This document shows, one piece after another, positions 56,853 to 64,000 of a stretch of DNA of 64,000 nucleotides. Where the stretch lies: assembly GCF_001425625.1 (NCBI RefSeq), contig NZ_LMCP01000012.1, positions 64,620 through 128,619 on the forward strand, in the 5' to 3' direction. The first letter of the stretch is position 1, and each line of letters begins with the position of its first letter. The DNA is from Mesorhizobium sp. Root102. Its GTDB lineage: Bacteria; Pseudomonadota; Alphaproteobacteria; Rhizobiales; Rhizobiaceae. Position numbers and translations under genes: made by a program. Below the pieces are notes generated by a model. It made no database searches and was not told where the DNA came from. It was given only the letters and a program-made list of their open reading frames with translations.

Positions 56853-58250
56853 ATGAAGGAAATCTCCTGCAAGCTGCTCGTTATCGGTGCGGGTCCTGGT
56901 GGCTACGTCTGCGCCATCCGTGCCGGACAGCTCGGCGTCGATACGGTGATCGTGGAAGCTGGCAAACCGGGCGGCACCTGCCTCAATGTCGGCTGCATTC
57001 CGTCCAAGGCGCTGATCCATGCGGCCGAGGAGTTCGAGAAGGTGTCTGATATGGCCGGCGGCAACAGCCCGCTCGGCATTTCGGTCACCGCACCCACGCT
57101 CGACCTTGCCCGGACCGTCGCCTGGAAGGACGGCATTGTGAGCCGGCTCAACAGCGGCGTCGCCGGCCTGCTCAAGAAGGCGGGCGTCAAGACCGTGCAT
57201 GGATGGGCAACGTTTCGCGACGGCAAGACCGTCGCGGTCGAGACCGAGACGGGAAGTCAGGTGATCCGGGCCGAAACCATCGTCATCGCCACCGGTTCCG
57301 CGCCGGTCGACCTTTCGTTCCTGCCGTTTGGCGGTCCGGTGATTTCCTCCACGGAGGCGCTGGCGCTAAGCGAAGTGCCGAAGAAGCTTGCGGTCGTCGG
57401 TGGCGGCTATATCGGACTGGAACTCGGTATGGCCTTTGCCAAAATGGGGGCCAAAGTCACCGTGGTCGAGGCCTTGCCGCGCGTGCTGGCGCAGTATGAT
57501 GCCGAGCTGACCCGGCCGGTCGTCAAGCGGCTCACCGCACTCGGCATCGAGGTGATGCTGGGCGCCAAGGCCAAGGGACTGTCAACCAAGGGTGACGCGC
57601 TGCTGGTCGAGACCTCGGACGGCAAGAGCGCCAAGGTCGCCGCCGACAAGATCCTGGTGACGGTCGGGCGCAAGCCGGTGACCGAAGGCTGGGGGCTCGA
57701 GCAGATCGACCTCGACAGGACGGGCAAATTCATCCGCATCGACGAGCAGTGCCGCACCTCGATGCGCGGCATCTTCGCCATTGGCGACGTCACCGGCGAG
57801 CCGATGCTGGCGCATCGGGCGATGGCGCAAGGTGAGATGGTCGCCGAGATCGTTGCCGGCCACAAGCGCAGCTGGGACAAGCGCGCCATTCCCGCCGTTT
57901 GCTTCACCGATCCGGAACTCGTCACCGCTGGCCTGTCACCGGAAGAGGCCAAGGCGCTCGGCGGCGAGATCAAGATCGGCATGTTCCCGTTCGCCGCCAA
58001 CGGCCGGGCGATGACGAAGCTCGGCGAGGACGGCTTTGTCCGCGTCATCGCGCGCGCGGACAACCATCTGGTGCTCGGCATCCAGGCGGTCGGGCAGGGC
58101 GTGTCGGAACTGGCGGCGGCCTTTGGACTGGCGCTCGAAATGAGCGCGAGGCTGGAGGACATTGCCGGCACCATCCATGCGCATCCGACACAAGGCGAAG
58201 GGTTCCAGGAAGCAGCGCTGAAAGCGCTGGGCCACGCGCTGCATATCTAG
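56853..58250 (+). CDS. lpdA: dihydrolipoyl dehydrogenase (E3)
   Basis: A 465-residue flavoprotein that reoxidises the lipoamide of E2. '[20 protein letters not shown]' binds [18 protein letters not shown] is the redox-active disulfide, '[20 protein letters not shown]' binds NAD, and '[16 protein letters not shown]' carries the catalytic His-Glu dyad. It follows E2 by 98 bases; it is a branched-chain-operon-type E3. Confidence 0.95.
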   Translation: MKEISCKLLVIGAGPGGYVCAIRAGQLGVDTVIVEAGKPGGTCLNVGCIPSKALIHAAEEFEKVSDMAGGNSPLGISVTAPTLDLARTVAWKDGIVSRLNSGVAGLLKKAGVKTVHGWATFRDGKTVAVETETGSQVIRAETIVIATGSAPVDLSFLPFGGPVISSTEALALSEVPKKLAVVGGGYIGLELGMAFAKMGAKVTVVEALPRVLAQYDAELTRPVVKRLTALGIEVMLGAKAKGLSTKGDALLVETSDGKSAKVAADKILVTVGRKPVTEGWGLEQIDLDRTGKFIRIDEQCRTSMRGIFAIGDVTGEPMLAHRAMAQGEMVAEIVAGHKRSWDKRAIPAVCFTDPELVTAGLSPEEAKALGGEIKIGMFPFAANGRAMTKLGEDGFVRVIARADNHLVLGIQAVGQGVSELAAAFGLALEMSARLEDIAGTIHAHPTQGEGFQEAALKALGHALHI

Positions 58251-58326
58251 GATGGGAACGTCGGTCCACGCGGGCATTTCCGAGAACCGAATTCCACCTT
58301 TCAGCATCATGTTCTAGTCTCAGCCA

Positions 58327-59202
58327 ATGAGCTCCGACCTGAAGAAATACGTGGCGATTCGCTACAACACCGCCACCGGCTTCATGCCGAGCCAATGGAA
58401 AGGAAAGGGCAGAGCCAATCTCGATCCTGTGTGGCTGGTCGAGCGGCTGGCGCTGTTTGACACCTATTGCGCGCCTTCGCTCGAGGGCCAGTCGCTGACG
58501 GACTTTACGGTCCTGGTCGGGTTCGACTCCGAGACACACGAGAATTACATCCGCACCGTCTGCGACTGTGCGATCGGGATTGACGTGAGGCCGGTCCTCA
58601 TCTGCGCCGGCCAGAACCACAATGTTGCCTTCAATGCGTTTGTCCAAAGCGACACGGACGCCGAATTTGTTTCGCTGACGCGGCTCGACAGCGATGATGC
58701 GCTGGCGCCGACCTTCATGGAGCGTGTCGACTTTTACGCACGCCGGGAAATCGCCAAGGGCGAGGTGGACCAGCAACCGCTCTATATCGCCTTTCCGCAC
58801 GGCTAGAATTTCGATGCGGCAACCAACCGCTACACCCACCATGAATATCCGACGTCGGCCTTCGGCACTTTGGTCGAAAAGCGATCGCCAACCATGAACG
58901 GGGTCTATTGCGACGAGCACACCAGGATGGCGATGCGTTTCAACATGGTCGGGGCGGCCGCGAAGGAGGTTCAATGGTGCATCGTCATCCATGACAACAA
59001 CGCAGCCAATGTCTTGCGCGGCAAGCCGGTCGCGGAGCCGGCTTTCACGGTGGGCCGCCCCGGTGCCGAGACAGAAACGCGCGCACCAGCCCGAAAAGCG
59101 CCTGCGCAAAAGCAGATGCCGCAGACCTCGGCCAAGGTCTCGCGCAACGCCGGCAATTTAATTCGGTTTCTGCTCGGGCGGCCGATAGTCTTGCGGAAGT
59201 AA
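58327..59202 (+). pseudogene. glycosyltransferase-like (putative rhamnosyltransferase) gene with in-frame stop
   Basis: A 291-codon frame interrupted by a TAG at 58804-58806. The first part (SDLKKYVAIRYNTATGFMPS ... LTRLDSDDALAPTFMERV) contains a DxDD motif of the kind that binds nucleotide-sugar and metal in GT-A enzymes. The frame continues without shift behind the stop (NFDAATNRYTHHEYPTSAFG ... RFNMVGAAAKEVQWCIVIHD) and ends at 59202. The pattern fits the putative rhamnosyltransferase family (PF11316). A sense codon one base away (CAG, AAG, TAC or TAT) would restore one protein. It is either a real nonsense mutation or a sequence error. Confidence 0.75.
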
Positions 59203-59213
59203 GTCGACGGCCA

Positions 59214-59236
59214 ATCACCCCCTCAAGGGGGGAGAT
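59214..59236. repeat. single family A palindrome (degenerate)
   Basis: CAATCACCCCCTCAAGGGGGGAGATTA, between the glycosyltransferase pseudogene and the saccharopine dehydrogenase-family gene. Confidence 0.65.
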
Positions 59237-59250
59237 TACGCTCGGCCGCT

Positions 59251-60354
59251 TCAGCTCGCTAGCCGGCTCACCATTTCGTGCTGGGCGTATGCGCGGCCGA
59301 AACGGTTGGCGAGGAAGGTGTCGAGTGCGATGTCTTCCTGCCTGATGAAGCCGGTCGCCGGCAGGCTGCCGTCGGCCAGCATGTCGAGCACGGCGCAGAT
59401 GCCGGAGGCCGTGGTGATCTGGATGGCGCTGCGCACCACCTGGCCAAACCGCTGGGAATAGACCTTGTTGGCGTAGGTCTCCTGCAGCAGGCGGCCATTC
59501 TTGCGGCCGGAGACTGTGACGAAGACGATGACCACATCCTGCAGCGTCGCCGGCAGGGCGCTTTCAAAAATGTCCTTCAGCACGTCGCGACGGTGGCGCA
59601 GGCCAAGGTCGTTGAGCAGCGCCTTCATGATCGCGGCGTGGCCGGGGTATCGGATGGTGCGGTAGTTGAGCGTGCGCACTCTGCCCTTCAGCGTCTCGGC
59701 CAGCGTGCCGAGCCCACCGGACGTGTTGAAGGCCTCGTAGGTGACACCGTCGAGCGAGAATTCCTCGCGCTCTTCCAGCGGCGGCACTTCGACCAGCTCG
59801 CCCTCGACGATCGCTTCGCAGGGTTCGCAATATTCGTTGATGACGCCGTCGGTGCTCCAGGTCAGATTGTAGTTCAGCGCGTTGGAGGGATATTGCGGCA
59901 GGGCGCCGACGCGCATGCGCACGCTTTCCAGGGAGTCAAAGCGGCTGGCGAGATCGTTGGCGACGATCGAGATGAAGCCCGGCGCCAGGCCGCATTGCGG
60001 AATGAAGGCGCTCTTGCCCGAACGCGCCAATTCCTTGACCCGGCGGGTCGAGACGACGTCCTCGGTGAGGTCGAGATAGTGCACGCCTGCACTGGCCGCC
60101 GCCTCGGCGATGCGCGTGGTCAAATGGAAGGGGGCGGCGCTGAGCACCGCGAATTTTCCAGCGAGCGCGGCTTCCAGGGTGCCGGCGGCTTCGATGTCGA
60201 GCTCCAGCGTCGCGACCGTGGCCGACAGTTCGGCGGCAGCAAGTTGCGCCGACGAGCGGTCGACGAGCGTGACCTGGTAATCTCCGGTGGCGGAGAGCAT
60301 CTCGGCAATGGTCGAGCCGATCTTGCCGGCGCCGACAACAACAATTTTCTTCAT
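59251..60354 (-). CDS. saccharopine dehydrogenase-family oxidoreductase
   Basis: A 367-residue protein. N-terminal Rossmann motif VVVGAGKIGSTIAEML, then 'SAAPFHLTTRIAEAAASAGV' and 'HYLDLTEDVVSTRRVKELA'. The C-terminal alpha/beta domain has 'TWSTDGVINEYCEPCEAIVE' and 'LNYRTIRYPGHAAIMKALLN', which resemble the saccharopine dehydrogenase C-terminal domain. Family members act in lysine metabolism (lysine 6-dehydrogenase, carboxynorspermidine synthase or saccharopine dehydrogenase); the reaction is not settled. It is divergent from an Lrp-type regulator, the usual layout for amino acid catabolic genes. Confidence 0.9.
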   Translation of the reverse strand: MKKIVVVGAGKIGSTIAEMLSATGDYQVTLVDRSSAQLAAAELSATVATLELDIEAAGTLEAALAGKFAVLSAAPFHLTTRIAEAAASAGVHYLDLTEDVVSTRRVKELARSGKSAFIPQCGLAPGFISIVANDLASRFDSLESVRMRVGALPQYPSNALNYNLTWSTDGVINEYCEPCEAIVEGELVEVPPLEEREEFSLDGVTYEAFNTSGGLGTLAETLKGRVRTLNYRTIRYPGHAAIMKALLNDLGLRHRRDVLKDIFESALPATLQDVVIVFVTVSGRKNGRLLQETYANKVYSQRFGQVVRSAIQITTASGICAVLDMLADGSLPATGFIRQEDIALDTFLANRFGRAYAQHEMVSRLAS

Positions 60355-60447
60355 GACCGATTCCCTCGCGCAAAAGCTTGTTCTTGTCGGCAGAATCGCA
60401 GCTTGCCCGTCGAAAGGAAGCGTGGAATTGTTCGAAACGAAACATCC

Positions 60448-60459
60448 GATTGTGCAATC
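60448..60459. promoter_or_regulatory. candidate Lrp-type operator
   Basis: GATTGTGCAATC is a 5-bp inverted repeat with a 2-base centre, in the 125-base gap between the divergent genes. A TTCGAA palindrome lies 17 bases before it. Both are typical of autoregulated AsnC/Lrp pairs, but the evidence is weak. Confidence 0.3.
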
Positions 60460-60479
60460 CGCCGATAGGAATCGTCGAA

Positions 60480-60908
60480 ATGCTCACTGACGCCGAACAG
60501 GCCCTGCTTTCCCTGCTGCGCGAGAATGCGCGTGCCTCGACCGCCGAGCTCGCGCGGCGGCTTGGCGTTTCCCGCACGACGGTGCAGAGCCGCATCGAGC
60601 GGCTGGAACAGCGCGGCATCATCACCGGCTATGGTGTCAGGCTGGCGCCGGACTATGAACAGGGGCTGGTGCGGGCGCATGTGCTGCTCACCGTGACGCC
60701 CAAGCTCGCCGACAAGGTGGTGCGCGGCCTGCGCGCTCTGGCGCCGGTCAGGACGCTGCATTCGGTCAGCGGCAATTTCGACATGATCGTCATCGTCGAC
60801 GCGCCGTCGATCCGCGACCTCGACATGCTGCTCGACCAGATCGGCGCCATGGACGGGGTCGAGCGGACCCTGTCGTCGATCATCCTATCGACACGCATCG
60901 ACCGCTAG
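60480..60908 (+). CDS. Lrp/AsnC-family transcriptional regulator
   Basis: A 142-residue regulator. Helix-turn-helix 'ASTAELARRLGVSRTTVQSR' and 'IERLEQRGIITGYGVRLAPD' (residues ~18-60) are followed by the RAM domain for amino acid binding ('VRTLHSVSGNFDMIVIVDAP'). The start at 60480 (MLTDAEQALLSLL) is the family start. It is likely to control the divergent saccharopine dehydrogenase-family gene. Confidence 0.93.
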   Translation: MLTDAEQALLSLLRENARASTAELARRLGVSRTTVQSRIERLEQRGIITGYGVRLAPDYEQGLVRAHVLLTVTPKLADKVVRGLRALAPVRTLHSVSGNFDMIVIVDAPSIRDLDMLLDQIGAMDGVERTLSSIILSTRIDR

Positions 60909-60929
60909 GGCGGGGCTCGGTGAGGCTGC

Positions 60930-61066
60930 TGATCTCCCCCCTTGCGGGGGAAGGCCAGAGGGGGTTGGTTCGACCTCCTTGCGACAGATGGAGGTTAGCG
61001 CTTCACGCGAGGCGGCCCCCTCTGCCGCCTTTGACGACATCTCCCCTCAAGCGGGGAGAAAACTCA
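60930..61066. repeat. two family A repeat units, one overlapping the histidine kinase stop
   Basis: One unit at 60930-60964 (GATCTCCCCCCTTGCGGGGG) and a second at 61006-61064 in the opposite orientation (CATCTCCCCTCAAGCGGGGA). The TGA stop of the histidine kinase gene (61047-61049) and its last codons lie within the second unit. Confidence 0.75.
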
Positions 61067-62411
61067 CCGCCACCGCTAGGCCGGGCCGGCAATCGTCGAG
61101 CGTAATCGAGGCGCCATGCAGATCGGCAATGGCCCTGACAAGGCTGAGGCCGAGGCCGCTGCCCGGAGTCGACCGGCTGTGGTCCAACCGGTAAAGCCGC
61201 TGGAACACTTTTTCCCGCTCGTCGACCGGAATGCCGGGACCGTTGTCGGCGACGCTGGCGACGACGCGTTCGCCCTGGCGCGTCACCGACAGTGTGATGG
61301 ATGTGCCTGATGGACAATGGCGCAGCGCGTTCTCGACCAGATTGGCGAACATCTGCGTCAGCAGCTCGCGATCGCCGTGGATCCGGTCCGTCGTTTCCTG
61401 CAGTTGCGCCAACGACAGCGATTTTCCGTCGTCCTCGGCAACGTCGGCATAGATCTCGGCGATGGTCGTCAGCACCTCGCCCAGATCGACATCGGTGAAC
61501 CGCGCCCGGCGGGCGCCGGCCTCGATCTGCGCGATGCGCAGCAGCGCATCGAAGGTCTCGTTGATCTGCAGACTCTCAGCACGTGCCTCCGCCAGTTCAC
61601 CGGCGATCTTTTGGCCCGACAGGTTCTTTTCCGACGCGGTGTCGAGGATCATCTGCAGCCGGTTGAGCGGCGTCTTCAGATCGTGGGCAATGTTGGCGCT
61701 GACCTGTTTCATGCCTTCGACCAGCGCTGATAGGCGGTCGAGCGCGGCATTGACCTGATTGGAGACGATGTCGATATCGTCGCCCTTGCCGGTCAGCGGG
61801 ATGCGGGTGTCCAGCCGTCCATGCGAGACATCCACCATGGTGGCGGCGATGCCGTCGAGACGGCGCTGGACGCGCGAGGCCAGCAGGGCGCCGCCGGCAA
61901 CCGCCAGCCCGGTGATGATCAGCGTTCCCCAGCCGAAGCTCATCAGCACCACCTCTTCCAGCTCCTCCGTCTCGGAAAGGCTGAAGGCGACGGTCAAGGT
62001 GTTGCCGCCGAACGAGCCGGAATAGGCGCGGTATTCGGCCCCCGGCGGCACGCCGGGCATTTCGGCATCGAACATCGAGAAGCCGTCGGGAAGCCCAGCC
62101 GCGGTGAAATTGCCGGCCAAGCGATTGCCGGCCGCGTCGGTCAGCGAAAACAGCTGTTCCTTCTTGAGGCTTCGCATGGAGTGGCTGCCGACAGTCTCGA
62201 CCAGCTCCTTGAGATCGTTGTCGGCATAGGTCGCGGCGACGACCGCGTAGGTTTCCTTGATGGTGTCGTCGAGGCGCTCGGCAAGGTCGGCGCTCATCAT
62301 CTGGTAGACGATGGCGCCCGACAGGACGAAGGCCAGCACGAACAGGAAGGCGAAGGTCAAGGCAAGCCGGAACGGCGTGCTGCGCAGCAGGCGGGACCGC
62401 GTTCCTGTCAT
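61047..62411 (-). CDS. two-component sensor histidine kinase
   Basis: A 454-residue membrane kinase. The first membrane helix lies at about residues 14-36 and the second at 160-182, with a ~120-residue periplasmic sensor in between. HAMP covers residues ~185-240, the phosphoacceptor is in 'SANIAHDLKTPLNRLQMILD', and the ATPase part has 'LFANLVENALRHC'-like sequence (MFANLVENALRHCPSGTSI), 'DNGPGIP' and GSGLGLSLV. Its start overlaps the regulator stop by four bases. The last four codons and stop are supplied by a family A repeat, so the extreme C-terminus may be altered relative to relatives. Confidence 0.93.
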   Translation of the reverse strand: MTGTRSRLLRSTPFRLALTFAFLFVLAFVLSGAIVYQMMSADLAERLDDTIKETYAVVAATYADNDLKELVETVGSHSMRSLKKEQLFSLTDAAGNRLAGNFTAAGLPDGFSMFDAEMPGVPPGAEYRAYSGSFGGNTLTVAFSLSETEELEEVVLMSFGWGTLIITGLAVAGGALLASRVQRRLDGIAATMVDVSHGRLDTRIPLTGKGDDIDIVSNQVNAALDRLSALVEGMKQVSANIAHDLKTPLNRLQMILDTASEKNLSGQKIAGELAEARAESLQINETFDALLRIAQIEAGARRARFTDVDLGEVLTTIAEIYADVAEDDGKSLSLAQLQETTDRIHGDRELLTQMFANLVENALRHCPSGTSITLSVTRQGERVVASVADNGPGIPVDEREKVFQRLYRLDHSRSTPGSGLGLSLVRAIADLHGASITLDDCRPGLAVAVSFLPA

Positions 62412-63085
62412 GGCGGCGCGTGCAGGCTGTAGCCGGTGTTGCGGACCGTGTGGATGAGCTGGGTTTCGAAGGGCTTGTCGATCTTGGCCCGCAGCCGGCT
62501 GATATGGGTCTCGACGACGCTGGTCCTGGGATCGAAATGAAAATCCCAGACGCGTTCCAGCAGCATGGTGCGGGTGATGACGCGGCCTTCGCCGCGCATC
62601 AGCACTTCCAGGAGGCTGAACTCCCGCGGCTGCAGGTCGATCGGCTGGCCCTGCCTGACAACGCGCCGCATGATCAGGTCCATCTCCAGGTCGGCAACCC
62701 GCAATACAGTCTTCTGCTCCAGTGCCGCCGGCCGCCGGCCTAGCGCGTTGATGCGGGCGAGAAGTTCGGAAAAGGCGAAGGGCTTGACCAGATAGTCGTC
62801 GCCGCCGGCCTCGAGCCCCTCGACGCGGTCGTCGATGCCGCCGACCGAAGTGAGAAAGATCACCGGCGTTCGCACGCCCGCGGCGCGGATCGCCTTGACC
62901 ATCGACAGGCCGTCGAGGCCGGGGATCATGCGGTCGGCGACGATCACGTCATAGCTGCCGCTGGTTGCCGCGAAAAGCGCGTCATGTCCGTTGCGCAAGA
63001 GGTCACAGACATGGCCGGCCTCGGTCAGTCCCCTGACGATGTAGTCGGCCGTCCTGTGGTCGTCCTCGACAATAAGAAGTCGCAT
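62408..63085 (-). CDS. OmpR-family response regulator
   Basis: A 225-residue regulator. The receiver domain has 'LLIVEDDHRTADYIVRGL', the phosphoacceptor Asp in 'VIVADRMIPGLDG' and the 'VIFLTSVGG' strand with conserved Thr. The C-terminal winged helix has 'IDLQPREFSLLEVLMRGEGR' and 'RTSVVETHISRLRAKID'. The start at 63085 (MRLLIVEDD) is the family start. It is translationally coupled to the downstream kinase. Confidence 0.95.
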   Translation of the reverse strand: MRLLIVEDDHRTADYIVRGLTEAGHVCDLLRNGHDALFAATSGSYDVIVADRMIPGLDGLSMVKAIRAAGVRTPVIFLTSVGGIDDRVEGLEAGGDDYLVKPFAFSELLARINALGRRPAALEQKTVLRVADLEMDLIMRRVVRQGQPIDLQPREFSLLEVLMRGEGRVITRTMLLERVWDFHFDPRTSVVETHISRLRAKIDKPFETQLIHTVRNTGYSLHAPP

Positions 63086-63189
63086 GAAAGGTCCGGTCCG
63101 TTGCCGAGATTGGCAGGCTACCACCGGCACGGGTCTGTTCCTAGGATGGTCGTGAGGGTGGCCAAGCCCCTATGGCGCCAGCCGGAAGT

Positions 63190-63987
63190 TCAGTCCGACT
63201 CCAGCAGGATCTCATCGGCATCGTCTGCTGTTTTCTTCAACGTCATGTAGAGGACGAGGGCAAAGATGCAGCCGAGGAAGATCAGGCTGGTGAAGGTGGT
63301 GCCGAAGCCGAGACCGCCATATTCGACCGGCTGCGACAGCAGGTCCCCGAAGGAGGCGCCGAGCGGGCGCGTCAGGATATAGGCGAGCCAGAAGGCCAGG
63401 ATGCCGTCGAGATGCAGCAGCCAGTAGGCGAGCGCGATCAGCGCGATGACGCCGCCGAACAGCAGGCCTGACGTGAGGTAGCCCATGTCGAAGCTTTCGG
63501 CGACGAGATCGCCGGCGGCGGTGCCGAGCGAGAAGGTCAGCAGGATTGCCAGCCAGTAGAAGATCTCGCGCCTGGTGGTGAAGATGGTGTGGATCGACAG
63601 CGTTCTTTCGCTGGCGAACCAGACCGCGAATGTCGCGGCGAGCGCCACCGAGAAGGCAATCGTCGTCGTCTGCAGGCGCACGCCGAAAGTGTCGACGAGG
63701 TTGTCGGTGACCAGCGTGCCGACGACGCTGATCAGCACCACCGCCAGCCAGTAGGCCCACGGCACATAGCGTTTCTGCGCGAGCTGCAGGACAAGGGCTA
63801 CGATCAGGATGCCGGTCATGATCATCGAGGTGACGGTCAGCCCAAGTCCGATTGTGTCGGCAAGATAATCCGCCGCGGTTTCGCCTGTGGTGACCGCCAT
63901 CAGCTTGATCAGCCAGAAATCGAGGGTGACGTCCGGAACCCTGTTGTGGCTCGGTGCGGCGTGTTTTTGCCTGTTGGGCGAGGGCAT
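63190..63987 (-). CDS. COG4705-like multi-repeat membrane protein
   Basis: A 265-residue protein with eight to ten hydrophobic helices. Four related segments carry a Gly-x3-Asp motif: TGETAADYL, GTLVTDNL, GTAAGDLV and GASFGDLL, each following an aromatic-rich helix, which suggests an internally repeated transporter-like fold. It matches the uncharacterised COG4705 membrane family. It lies 104 bases upstream of the two-component system on the same strand, so these genes may be co-regulated. Function is unknown. Confidence 0.8.
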   Translation of the reverse strand: MPSPNRQKHAAPSHNRVPDVTLDFWLIKLMAVTTGETAADYLADTIGLGLTVTSMIMTGILIVALVLQLAQKRYVPWAYWLAVVLISVVGTLVTDNLVDTFGVRLQTTTIAFSVALAATFAVWFASERTLSIHTIFTTRREIFYWLAILLTFSLGTAAGDLVAESFDMGYLTSGLLFGGVIALIALAYWLLHLDGILAFWLAYILTRPLGASFGDLLSQPVEYGGLGFGTTFTSLIFLGCIFALVLYMTLKKTADDADEILLESD

Positions 63988-64000
63988 GGCGGATATCCCG

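Overview
The window looks like a chromosomal segment of a Mesorhizobium-type alphaproteobacterium (Hyphomicrobiales). The grounds are high GC, the gene order dnaQ-coaE-aroE-maf-DUF299 regulator | hemE-hemJ-rho-(yyaL)-mnmE-mnmG-rsmG-parA-parB-holA, which is the conserved neighbourhood of the chromosome origin in this order, and many short palindromic intergenic repeats of rhizobial type. No rRNA, tRNA, CRISPR array, insertion sequence or phage gene was recognised.

Layout. 1-12.8 kb: the end of a DUF2156 gene, a YadGH-like ABC exporter, a cyanide-insensitive quinol oxidase (cioAB), a same-strand trio of exported proteins (DUF1223 thioredoxin-like protein, methionine-rich repeat peptide, exported single-Cys MsrA), a TadG-like protein, lepA, and a small accessory pocket of unknown genes. 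12.8-18.8 kb: a tightly overlapping catabolic-looking cluster (M24 peptidase-fold enzyme related to DddP, isochorismatase-family hydrolase, frameshifted alpha/beta hydrolase, solute-binding protein) with a GlxA-type AraC regulator upstream. 18.9-24.4 kb: sulfur-related genes (cystathionine gamma-lyase and beta-synthase, an FAD oxidoreductase, an Rrf2 regulator, an ssuB remnant). 24.6-32.8 kb: envelope and storage genes (RlpA-like protein, PHA depolymerase, transglutaminase-like cysteine protease, MltA, Tim44-domain protein, FxsA, SecB). 33.2-52.8 kb: replication, segregation and cell-cycle housekeeping. It contains a candidate oriC at 37297-37701 (DnaA boxes, six GANTC methylation sites, AT-rich stretch) and palindromic parS sites (four strong to moderate ones between mnmE and mnmG, one inside rsmG, one weak in hemE) close to parAB. 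A DUF1326-DUF2182 pair sits between parB and holA. 53.2-58.3 kb: a complete branched-chain 2-oxoacid dehydrogenase operon (E1a, E1b, E2, E3). 58.3-64 kb: a glycosyltransferase-like gene broken by an in-frame stop, a saccharopine dehydrogenase-family gene divergent from an Lrp/AsnC regulator, a two-component system and a COG4705-like membrane protein.

The most interesting signals are: the exported Met-rich peptide next to an exported MsrA with no resolving cysteine and a CxxC thioredoxin-fold protein (a possible periplasmic oxidant-scavenging system); the M24 enzyme that keeps all DddP metal ligands but lacks its catalytic Asp; the oriC/parS architecture; and two repeat families that occur mainly as inverted pairs. 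Four genes look broken (frameshift at 14801, stop at 58804, truncated ssuB, truncated GIY-YIG).
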